Assembly (NCBI RefSeq): GCF_014635725.1
Contig: NZ_BMDJ01000013.1
Span: 26,968-90,967, forward strand
Length of the DNA stretch: 64,000 nucleotides
Origin: Pedobacter mendelii
GTDB lineage: Bacteria > Bacteroidota > Bacteroidia > Sphingobacteriales > Sphingobacteriaceae
Direction: 5' to 3'
Shown: positions 9,763 through 17,592 of the stretch, piece by piece
Layout: every line of letters starts with the position of its first letter
Position numbering within the stretch: the first letter of the stretch is position 1
The notes under the pieces: generated by a model
What the model saw: the letters and a program-made list of their open reading frames with translations, nothing else
Databases searched by the model: none
What the model was told of the DNA's origin: nothing
Position numbers and translations under genes: made by a program

Positions 9763-12186
9763 ATGAACTTTTTGAAGTCTTTGTTATTGCTTATTTTATT
9801 GCTCTCAACAATAACAAGCTTTAGCCAGAAAAAAGTTAAAACGATTAAAGTAATTGTTTTAAATGAGAAAAATATTCCTTTCCAAAATGCGACCGTTGAG
9901 CTTTTATATTCAAAAAATTTGGGTTTTATAAAAGCCGCGAAAACAGATAAAAAAGGTATTGCAATTTTTAATCAACCGATGCAGGGCAATTATGTTTTTA
10001 ATGCCAAGGCTATAGGTTATGAATCCCACAAAACAACAATTATCAAATCTCCTTTTGTGCTATCGAGCGTAAATATAAAAATATTACCAAGCAACCAGGT
10101 ATTGAAAGAAATTACCGTAGAAGGACATAAATCACCCATTCAACATATTCAAGGCAAAATCGTTTTAAATGTGGATGCTGTGATATCGAATACAGGCACA
10201 ACTGTATTAGAGTTACTGGAAAAATCTCCTGGTGTTATGGTTGATAAAGAAGGTAGCATCAGCCTGCAAGGCAAATCTACTGTTTTAGTTATGATTGATG
10301 GTAAGCCAACGTATTTATCAGGTAGTGATTTAACAGGCTTACTAAGCAGTATGAGTTCGTCGCAAGTGAGTCAGATTGAATTGATTACAAATCCTTCTGC
10401 TAAATATGATGCCAGCGGTAATGGTGGAATTATAAATATTAAAACCAAAAAAAACACACAGGAAGGTTTTAATGGTTCTATTAGTATAATTGGGGGTTGG
10501 AGCAGAGATTATAAAAACAACAATAGTTTATTATTAAATTATAAAAGAGGCAAAATAAATGCCTTTACAACAGCAAGCTACAACACAAATAATAACTTTA
10601 CAGATATTTCTGCCTTTCGAAGTTACTTTGGCCAAAATAATGCAGTTACAGGATTGCTAGATCAATCTACCGCCATAGCAAATTTAACACGCTATCAGTT
10701 TTTAAAAACAGGTTTGGATTTTTACGCTTCCAAAAATACCACTATAGGGCTATCACTTAGTGGTACCTTAATAAAAAGAGAAGGAAATAGTGATGCCATA
10801 GCTACATGGAAAAAAGCATCCGGCAGTGTAGATTCTACAATTTCTACAGTTAGTAATAGCTTATTTAAGTTCAGAAATGGAGCGGCTAATATTAACCTAA
10901 AACAAACCATAGGTACCAACCAGGATTTATCGTTTGATTTGGATTTATTAAGGTACAGTTTGAACAATAATCAGGAGTTTAACAATAAGCTTTTAACAGT
11001 AAATGGTTATAATTTGGGTACTGATATGGATATTCCATCAACAATAAAAATATTTTCTGTCAAAGCAGATCATACAATCCATTTCGATAAAGACACGCAA
11101 CTAGAATCAGGATTTAAATCATCATCTATAAGTACTGATAACATTGCAGACTATGTAAATGTTAATGGCTTGGTTCGATCTGTTGATTTAAACAGAAGCA
11201 ATCATTTCCAATACAAAGAGAATATTAATGCTTTATATAGTAGCTTCGAGCACAGGATAGGTAGGGTTAATGCGCAATTAGGTTTGCGCTATGAGCATAC
11301 AGATTATAATGCACATCAATTAGGAAATAGCTTGAAGCCAGACTCGGCCTTTTCAAGGACTTACGGCGATTTTTTTCCTTCGGGTTATCTAAGTTATAAT
11401 GTAGACTCTATTAATACCTTAACATTAACGGCCAGCAGAAGAATAGATCGCCCGGTCTACCAAAAGCTTAATCCTTTCATTTTTATTGTAAATAAATATA
11501 CACTGCAAAGAGGAAATCCATATATATTACCCCAGTATAGTTGGAACATGGAAATTACCCATAGGTTTAAGCACTTTATAACAACAACTGTTTCTTACAG
11601 TGTGATTAAAAATTATTTCTCACAGCTTTTCCTTTCTGAAGGCACAAACATTTTAATTTATACCGATGGAAATGTAGGACGTATGGATAACCTTGGCGTT
11701 TCTGTATCGTTGCAATTTTTACCTGTAAAATGGTGGTCGTTTAATGGACAAGGAAATTTTAATTACAAAAAACTAGAAGGTTATCAGAACATTAACTACC
11801 AATCTTCGGTAAACCAGTTTCAATTTAGTGCAAATAATCAGTTTAATATTACTAAAACCTTAAACGCAGAACTTTCGGGTTATTATATCACAAAAGCTAG
11901 AAATGACCTTCAGGAATTACTTTATCCAACAGGGCAAGTTTCGGCTGGCCTATCAAAATCCATACTCAAAGGAAGGGGTAGTTTAAAATTTAGCGCAAGA
12001 GATATATTTTTTACTCAAACTATGGAAGGTTTAACAGATTTCCCACAAGCACAAGAATATTTTAAACTAACAAGAGATAGCCGACTTTTCGTGGTGAGCT
12101 TTAATTACCGCTTCGGAAAACCGTTAAAAGTTACAAAACGTTCTAATGGTGGTGCTATAGAAGAAATGAAAAGGGCTGGTTCTTAG
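9763..12186 (+). CDS. TonB-dependent receptor, outer membrane beta-barrel family
   Basis: 807 residues. A signal peptide (about 1-21) is followed by a carboxypeptidase-regulatory-like domain (about 27-110). A TonB plug follows (about 125-225) with LLEKSPGVMVDKEGSISLQG and NPSAKYDASGNGGIINIKTK. The remainder is a beta-barrel of the OMP_b-brl_3 type, typical of non-SusC receptors. These proteins take up siderophores or other small ligands using TonB energy. No ligand-specific neighbour is present, so the substrate is unknown. Confidence 0.9.
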   Translation: MNFLKSLLLLILLLSTITSFSQKKVKTIKVIVLNEKNIPFQNATVELLYSKNLGFIKAAKTDKKGIAIFNQPMQGNYVFNAKAIGYESHKTTIIKSPFVLSSVNIKILPSNQVLKEITVEGHKSPIQHIQGKIVLNVDAVISNTGTTVLELLEKSPGVMVDKEGSISLQGKSTVLVMIDGKPTYLSGSDLTGLLSSMSSSQVSQIELITNPSAKYDASGNGGIINIKTKKNTQEGFNGSISIIGGWSRDYKNNNSLLLNYKRGKINAFTTASYNTNNNFTDISAFRSYFGQNNAVTGLLDQSTAIANLTRYQFLKTGLDFYASKNTTIGLSLSGTLIKREGNSDAIATWKKASGSVDSTISTVSNSLFKFRNGAANINLKQTIGTNQDLSFDLDLLRYSLNNNQEFNNKLLTVNGYNLGTDMDIPSTIKIFSVKADHTIHFDKDTQLESGFKSSSISTDNIADYVNVNGLVRSVDLNRSNHFQYKENINALYSSFEHRIGRVNAQLGLRYEHTDYNAHQLGNSLKPDSAFSRTYGDFFPSGYLSYNVDSINTLTLTASRRIDRPVYQKLNPFIFIVNKYTLQRGNPYILPQYSWNMEITHRFKHFITTTVSYSVIKNYFSQLFLSEGTNILIYTDGNVGRMDNLGVSVSLQFLPVKWWSFNGQGNFNYKKLEGYQNINYQSSVNQFQFSANNQFNITKTLNAELSGYYITKARNDLQELLYPTGQVSAGLSKSILKGRGSLKFSARDIFFTQTMEGLTDFPQAQEYFKLTRDSRLFVVSFNYRFGKPLKVTKRSNGGAIEEMKRAGS

Positions 12187-12279
12187 TTTAAGCAAGCACT
12201 CTTCTAATTATGGTTTTTGCGTTAAACCCACCGTTTAGCCTTCGAATTTGTAGTTAAAATATGTATTCTTAAAAAATAT

Positions 12280-12287
12280 TACCTTTG
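12280..12287 (+). promoter_or_regulatory. Bacteroidota -7 promoter motif for ruvX
   Basis: TACCTTTG is a full match to TAnnTTTG and lies 19 bases before the ruvX ATG, giving a very short leader. A -33 element is not clear. Confidence 0.45.
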
Positions 12288-12306
12288 TGGCCTTTATAAT
12301 TTTTAT

Positions 12307-12723
12307 ATGGCCCGAATTCTTGCGTTCGATTATGGAACAAAACGTATTGGTATTGCTGTTACCGATCCGTTGCAGATTATTGCAACAGGCTTAGATACCA
12401 TACATCCTAAAGACGCTATTGAATACATAAAAAAATATCTGTTAACCGAGCAGGTTGAAGCCTTTGTTATCGGCGATCCTAAACAGATGAATGGCTCAGA
12501 TTCTGATTCAAAACAGCATGCAAAAGGCTTTTCTACATTACTAAAAAAAGCATTTCCAAACATTCCGCAGCATTGGGTAGATGAACGTTTTACATCGAAA
12601 ATGGCACAACAGGCCATTATGCAAAGCGGATTAAAAAAATCAGACCGACAGAATAAGGAAAGAGTAGATACCATTGCGGCAACCATTATTTTACAATATT
12701 TTATGGAAACAAAGCGTTTATAA
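12307..12723 (+). CDS. ruvX: Holliday junction resolvase-like protein RuvX (YqgF)
   Basis: 138 residues, the usual size. It has an RNase H-like fold with FDYGTKRIGIAV at the N-terminus (catalytic Asp8), VIGDP in the middle, WVDERFTS (second acidic site) and a C-terminal VDTIAATIILQ with the third acidic residue. YqgF is involved in pre-16S rRNA 5' end processing and is annotated as a putative resolvase. It is followed after 9 bases by an O-methyltransferase gene, so the two are probably co-transcribed. Confidence 0.93.
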   Translation: MARILAFDYGTKRIGIAVTDPLQIIATGLDTIHPKDAIEYIKKYLLTEQVEAFVIGDPKQMNGSDSDSKQHAKGFSTLLKKAFPNIPQHWVDERFTSKMAQQAIMQSGLKKSDRQNKERVDTIAATIILQYFMETKRL

Positions 12724-12732
12724 CCAAACAAA

Positions 12733-13368
12733 ATGAGCCTGATAAACGACGATTTACAAAATTTGCTAATCAATTATTGCGAACCTGAAAGCGAATTGCT
12801 TCAAAAAATAGATCGCGAAACTAACCTTAAAGTTTTAATGCCAAGAATGTTATCCGGCCATTATCAGGGCAGGGTTTTAAGCATGCTAAGCAAAATCGTT
12901 TCTCCAGATAGGATTTTAGAAATAGGTACTTTTACTGGATATGCTACGCTATGCTTAGCAGAAGGCTTAACAACAAAAGGCATAATATATACATTAGATA
13001 TCAATGCAGAGCTGGAAGATATGGTTCGTGCTAACTTTGGGAAATCAGAATACCGAGATAAAATTAAATATATTTTGGGCGATGCTATCAAGACCGTAAA
13101 CGAATTAAATGAAGTTTTTGATATCGTTTTTATTGATGCGGATAAAAAAAACAATGGTATCTACTATGATTTAATTTTTGAACGTGTTCGCCCAGGTGGG
13201 ATAATCATTGTGGATAATGTGCTTTGGAGTGGAAAAGTACTTCATGAAAAACAAGACAAAGACACCAAAAATATAACTAGTTTTAACGATAAAATAGCTG
13301 ATGATGAACGTGTTGATAAGCTAATTCTCCCGGTAAGAGATGGCTTGTTTGTGATTAGAAAAAAATAG
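12733..13368 (+). CDS. SAM-dependent O-methyltransferase (catechol-OMT-like family)
   Basis: 211 residues. The SAM-binding motif I is ILEIGTFTGYATLCLAEGL. The acidic residue of motif II is in YTLDINAELE. FIDADKK is the metal-binding signature shared with caffeoyl-CoA and catechol O-methyltransferases, and GGIIIVDNVLWSGKV follows. The physiological acceptor in Bacteroidota is not known. The gene is close behind ruvX. Confidence 0.9.
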   Translation: MSLINDDLQNLLINYCEPESELLQKIDRETNLKVLMPRMLSGHYQGRVLSMLSKIVSPDRILEIGTFTGYATLCLAEGLTTKGIIYTLDINAELEDMVRANFGKSEYRDKIKYILGDAIKTVNELNEVFDIVFIDADKKNNGIYYDLIFERVRPGGIIIVDNVLWSGKVLHEKQDKDTKNITSFNDKIADDERVDKLILPVRDGLFVIRKK

Positions 13369-13459
13369 AACATTCGTAAATGCGAGAAAAGAAGCCATTT
13401 TTAATTTGGTAAAAGTTTAATTCCTGATCAATAGTTTTACGATTGCTTCTTTCCACATA

Positions 13460-14158
13460 ATGATTAAAAAAGCAAAAGAAATGAAAATACTATTTACCTT
13501 TTATCTTTTTATTTTAACAACAGTTATTGTAAAAGCACAAAGCACTGAAGATTATGTTGCAGAACATGTAAACTTTGCTCAGGCTTTAATGCGTGATCAT
13601 AAAATTCCTGCCAGTTTAATTTTAGCCGTAGCTATTCACGAGTCTGCTTCGGGCAATAGTAAAATAGCACAACACTTAAATAACCACTTCGGGGTAAAAG
13701 GTCCGAATAATAATGATGATATCCGTTCCTCTTACCGTGATTATGAAAATTCCGATGAATCTTACAGTCATTTTATAGAAATTATGGAAACGCGATTACC
13801 TTTTAACAAATTATTCACAAAATATGACCAGTTTGATTATAAAGGTTGGGCAAGAGGTATTCAGCGTTGCGGTTATGCACATAGCAGAAGTTGGGCAAGC
13901 CAGGTTATCGCTTTAGTTAAAAAATACGAACTATATCAATACGATGAACGGCCAGAAGGCTATGAAGAACCTATTTATGCGACAACAATATATCGTAAAA
14001 AAATAAGTAGACGAAAAGCAACAAATGGCTATACAGTAAAATCAGGAGATAACTTAAGTATTATTGCTAAGAAAAAAGGTACTACGGTTAAAGCAATAAT
14101 GCAAAAAAATGGCATGAAGAAAGTCAATCTTAAACCAGGACAAAAAATCAAATTGTAA
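13460..14158 (+). CDS. Secreted glucosaminidase-LysM peptidoglycan hydrolase
   Basis: 232 residues, or 221 if translation starts at the Met at 13493, which directly precedes the hydrophobic signal (ILFTFYLFILTTVIVKAQ). The glucosaminidase domain (about 40-165) has IPASLILAVAIHESASG with a likely catalytic Glu, and NNHFGVKG. A single LysM domain closes the protein (about 188-232, YTVKSGDNLSIIAKKKGTT). It should cleave or remodel septal or sacculus glycan strands in the periplasm. It is a tandem paralog of the next gene. Confidence 0.88.
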   Translation: MIKKAKEMKILFTFYLFILTTVIVKAQSTEDYVAEHVNFAQALMRDHKIPASLILAVAIHESASGNSKIAQHLNNHFGVKGPNNNDDIRSSYRDYENSDESYSHFIEIMETRLPFNKLFTKYDQFDYKGWARGIQRCGYAHSRSWASQVIALVKKYELYQYDERPEGYEEPIYATTIYRKKISRRKATNGYTVKSGDNLSIIAKKKGTTVKAIMQKNGMKKVNLKPGQKIKL

Positions 14159-14191
14159 TTTTGCAACCAATCAAAGCCTAATTCTTTTAAA

Positions 14192-15028
14192 ATGAAAATA
14201 CAATATATCTATGTCGCTTTAATTCTTATTTTACTTAGTTCATGCGGAACGCGTAAATATTCTAAAAACAATAAGCAGATAGAAAAAGCTTCAAACAAAG
14301 CCAACAACAACACCTATAAAAGTTATAATACATTAAGCTACATAGATGAATTTAGGGCGGTAGCAGTAGAAGAAATGAACGCTTATGGCATTCCTGCCAG
14401 CATTACTTTAGCGCAAGGCATTTTAGAATCTGGAAGTGGAAATAGCGATTTAGCCAAATATGCCAATAACCATTTTGGTATAAAATGTACTTCCGATTGG
14501 AAAGGGAAAAATTATTTTAGAGATGATGACCAGAAAAACGATTGTTTTAGGGTTTATAAAGATGCGAGAGAATCATTTAAAGATCATTCAGCGTTTTTAA
14601 AGCGCAAACGATACAGCGCATTGTTTCAATTAGATAAAAATGACTATAAAAGTTGGGCACAAGGCTTAAAGCAAGCTGGTTATGCAACCAACCCAAAATA
14701 TCCTGATATGTTAATCAACACGATAGAGAAGTATCAGCTTTATCAATACGACCAATCAGAAACCGAGAAGCAGAAAATTGCCCGCGAGGATAAAGTCTTT
14801 ACCGAAATCAATCAAAACATTCCGCAGGAAAAAGTAAAATTTACACCCGTAGATACGCCGCCACCCGGAGCCAAACCAATTTTGGCTGATGGAACTTACA
14901 CCGTAATTAAAGGCGATACGCTTTATAACATTGCCAAACGATTCAATATTAGTATTGAAGATTTAAAAATTTTAAACAACATGGCTACCGATGCAATTAA
15001 ACTCGGCCAAGTATTGAAGGTTAAATAA
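14192..15028 (+). CDS. Lipoprotein glucosaminidase-LysM peptidoglycan hydrolase
   Basis: 278 residues. The signal ends in ILLSSC (Cys19), a lipobox, so this paralog is membrane-anchored. The glucosaminidase domain (about 48-190) has IPASITLAQGILESGSG and NNHFGIKC. The C-terminal LysM (about 234-278) has YTVIKGDTLYNIAKRFN. It lies 33 bases after its paralog, and the pair appear to derive from a duplication with different membrane attachment. Specificity beyond the family cannot be read from the sequence. Confidence 0.88.
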   Translation: MKIQYIYVALILILLSSCGTRKYSKNNKQIEKASNKANNNTYKSYNTLSYIDEFRAVAVEEMNAYGIPASITLAQGILESGSGNSDLAKYANNHFGIKCTSDWKGKNYFRDDDQKNDCFRVYKDARESFKDHSAFLKRKRYSALFQLDKNDYKSWAQGLKQAGYATNPKYPDMLINTIEKYQLYQYDQSETEKQKIAREDKVFTEINQNIPQEKVKFTPVDTPPPGAKPILADGTYTVIKGDTLYNIAKRFNISIEDLKILNNMATDAIKLGQVLKVK

Positions 15029-15076
15029 TGTTAATCAGAATTGTTGCTGGCAGGTAAATTGTAGCTTTGTTACCCA

Positions 15077-15829
15077 ATGAAATTTTTAATTGCTTTTATA
15101 GCCTTTTTTAGTCTTTCGGCGATGCTTTATGCACAGACAAAACCTGTGCAGGGTATTGTTATTGATAAAGAAACCAAGCAAAGATTGGCTAAAGTTTACA
15201 TTTACAATATCCGAAGCGGGGCTGGCCTTTATAATACTACCAAAGGCGAATTTAGCACTTTTGCTATTCCTGGCGATACACTTGTTGCAGCATTATCAGG
15301 CTATGGAGTTGATACGCTTGTTTTTAAAGGTCAGCCGGCGGCATATTTCCAATTAAAATCTTTAGGCATACGCTTGAGGGATGTTTTAATTCAACAGAAA
15401 AAATTATCGCCACAAGAACAATATGAAAAGACGATAAAAGAATACCGATATGCAACCGTTAGGGGAAGCAGTAAAGATTTACTAAATCTTGGAAATGGGG
15501 GTGTAGGTTTAGGTATTGATGCCATTTACAATTTATTGAGCAGACAAGGTAAAAATGCTCGTCATTTACAGAAAATACTTGAAAAAGACTATCGGGAAGA
15601 TATGATCGATTATCGCTTTACACCTGGTTTAGTGCAACAAATTTTATCGATTAAAGATCCTGAGCTTAAAGATTTTATGCAGCAATATCGGCCAACCTAT
15701 CAGTTTGTTTTGGATGCCACAGATTATGCTTTTAATCTTTTTATCAGGAATGCTTATAAAAGTTACAGGATAAACCCACAGGCTTTGCGTTTACCGCCGT
15801 TGCCGCAACTAAGCATTGATAAGCTGTGA
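15077..15829 (+). CDS. Secreted carboxypeptidase-regulatory-like domain protein
   Basis: 250 residues with a signal peptide (about 1-19). A CarboxypepD_reg-like/CNA-B-type beta-sandwich follows (about 22-95: PVQGIVIDKETKQRLAKVYI, FSTFAIPGDTLVAALSGYG). The remainder is helical and charged and has no recognised domain. It belongs to a family of small periplasmic Bacteroidota proteins of unknown function. Its stop overlaps the start of the next gene (GTGA), implying translational coupling. Confidence 0.7.
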   Translation: MKFLIAFIAFFSLSAMLYAQTKPVQGIVIDKETKQRLAKVYIYNIRSGAGLYNTTKGEFSTFAIPGDTLVAALSGYGVDTLVFKGQPAAYFQLKSLGIRLRDVLIQQKKLSPQEQYEKTIKEYRYATVRGSSKDLLNLGNGGVGLGIDAIYNLLSRQGKNARHLQKILEKDYREDMIDYRFTPGLVQQILSIKDPELKDFMQQYRPTYQFVLDATDYAFNLFIRNAYKSYRINPQALRLPPLPQLSIDKL

Positions 15830-16161
15830 AAGCACCCATTCTAATTATAAAAAATTTGCCAGCTGCCGGAATGGCGATTTTTCCGTTTATTTTACTAAAA
15901 AAAGAAACTTACCGGAAAGATGAACAAATTATTAATCACGAAAAAATACACCTCAGGCAACAATTAGAATTATTGGTTTTACCTTTTTACATTCTTTATC
16001 TTTTCAATTATTTCATCAACCTTATCCGGTTTCGGAAGCACGATTTAGCATATAGAAAAATCATTTTTGAACAAGAGGCTTATGATAATGAGAACGATTT
16101 GAATTACCTTAAAAATGGTAAATGGTTTGGGTGGATGAAGATTAAAAAACACGAGAATTAA
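15826..16161 (+). CDS. Small membrane protein with an HExxH motif
   Basis: 111 residues starting at a GTG that overlaps the upstream stop codon. HEKIH (38-42) is an HExxH zinc-peptidase-type motif. It is followed by one hydrophobic segment (about 48-66) and by EQEAYDNE, whose glutamates could act as a third ligand. The layout resembles the core of M48/M56-like peptidases, but the protein is far shorter than those families. Similar short proteins exist in Bacteroidota without assigned function. Proteolytic activity is only an inference. Confidence 0.65.
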   Translation: MKAPILIIKNLPAAGMAIFPFILLKKETYRKDEQIINHEKIHLRQQLELLVLPFYILYLFNYFINLIRFRKHDLAYRKIIFEQEAYDNENDLNYLKNGKWFGWMKIKKHEN

Positions 16162-16285
16162 GTATTCCTTTTAGATATTTTTTATCTGTTTATATAATTC
16201 TACAAATGGTAAAAAATCAACAAAAAAGCAAATTCATTACGTTAAACTTTTAATCTCTAATTAATTTTCTTTTTATTTGTAGCCA

Positions 16286-17284
16286 ATGAAGAATTTTTTA
16301 GCTTCTCTAATTATAATTTTTAGCCTTAGTTCTGCAAAATTACATGCTCAGGAAATTGATACGATTCCTATCAATACAAAAGGCATGAACATTAAGCTTA
16401 AACGGAGCCCTTTGCCAAGCAGAACATTGCCTCTATCTTTCGAGCCGGTAAAACTTCGCCCTGCGGTTGTAAATGCAAAAGTAAACTACTGGAAAACCAA
16501 AACTGCAATTGCTATTAATATTAACCAGGCGCAGTTTAGCGATAACTGGCAAGGTGGCGGAGTTAATTCGTTAGCTGTTGGCGGGCTGTTAAATTATAAA
16601 GCAGAATACAATAAAAACAGTTACAGTTATGTTACTGAACTTATTTTGCAATACGGAAAGGTAAAAAACAAAGGTCAGTTGCAAAAGAAAACTAACGACC
16701 GTATTTTTTGGGATAATAAAGCATCTTTTCAATTATCAAAAAACTGGTATTTCTTCGGTTCCTTAAATTTTGAATCTCAGTTTGATAACGGCTATTCTTA
16801 TTCAACTGTTAATGGTTCAGAAACTGCTACATTAATCTCAAGATTTATGGGGCCGGGTTATTTAACAGAATCAATAGGTTTTGAATATAAACCAAACAAG
16901 TATTTCTCTACAAGGATTGGTACCGGAACGGCCAGACAAACTTTTGTTTTGGATAGAAATTTAATTAAAACCAATCCAAAAAATTTCGGGGTAGATAGTG
17001 GCAAAGTTTTCCGTAACGAACTGGCTTTCCAAATTGTAGCAGCATTTGATAAAGATATTTTTACCAATACCAATTTAAAAGCAAGGTATGCGATGTTTAT
17101 ACCTTATGAAAATATAGGGTGGTTGCAAATTGATCATAGGCTTGATGTGGCATTAACTGCTAAAATTAATCGCTTTATGAATACGAGTTTAACTGGTGTG
17201 ATATTGTTTGATAAAGATACTAACCCAAAAGTACAAGCCAGTCAAACATTGGCTTTGGGCTTTGCGTTTGTGTTTCCGAGGTAG
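16286..17284 (+). CDS. DUF3078 outer-membrane-type protein
   Basis: 332 residues with a signal peptide (about 1-21). The family signature AININQAQFSDNWQGGGVNS (about 73-92) is clear. Aromatic-alternating beta strands follow, and the C-terminus ends FAFVFPR, consistent with an outer-membrane barrel of the DUF3078 family. Function is unknown. It stands alone, preceded by an AT-rich gap and followed by a repeat-containing gap. Confidence 0.82.
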   Translation: MKNFLASLIIIFSLSSAKLHAQEIDTIPINTKGMNIKLKRSPLPSRTLPLSFEPVKLRPAVVNAKVNYWKTKTAIAININQAQFSDNWQGGGVNSLAVGGLLNYKAEYNKNSYSYVTELILQYGKVKNKGQLQKKTNDRIFWDNKASFQLSKNWYFFGSLNFESQFDNGYSYSTVNGSETATLISRFMGPGYLTESIGFEYKPNKYFSTRIGTGTARQTFVLDRNLIKTNPKNFGVDSGKVFRNELAFQIVAAFDKDIFTNTNLKARYAMFIPYENIGWLQIDHRLDVALTAKINRFMNTSLTGVILFDKDTNPKVQASQTLALGFAFVFPR

Positions 17285-17592
17285 TTGAATCAGAAGAATC
17301 TGCCAATTTACCTCACCCTGTCAATGTTTCTGCTTTGGCTACAGCTGTCGCTCCCTATCTTTGAAGAGAGGGATTTGATGGACAATGAGTAAATCAATAG
17401 GTTCAAAACACTAATTCGTTGCCCTCTCTTCAAGGGGAGGGATGCAGTTAACTATCAACAACCCTTCAAAGGGTGAAGATATAAATAAAGCTGTTGCCAC
17501 GGAAACGCAGAACGCACTGAAAAAAGAGTTGTGTCATTTCGAGCGAAGAGGAGAAATCTTTGTAACTCGTAAGAACCATTACAGCGTCATCT
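17285..17592. repeat. Intergenic region with dispersed-repeat fragments
   Basis: No credible gene is seen. An 11-bp inverted repeat (TGAAGAGAGGG at 17362-17372, CCCTCTCTTCA at 17422-17432) spans a short spacer. At 17533-17560 a half-element begins GTCATTTCGAGCGAAG, the type that recurs elsewhere in the window as a full palindrome. The region separates two convergent genes. Confidence 0.5.

Noticed and set aside
12330..12773. 147-codon reverse open frame
   Set aside because: It is antisense to ruvX, a clearly real gene.
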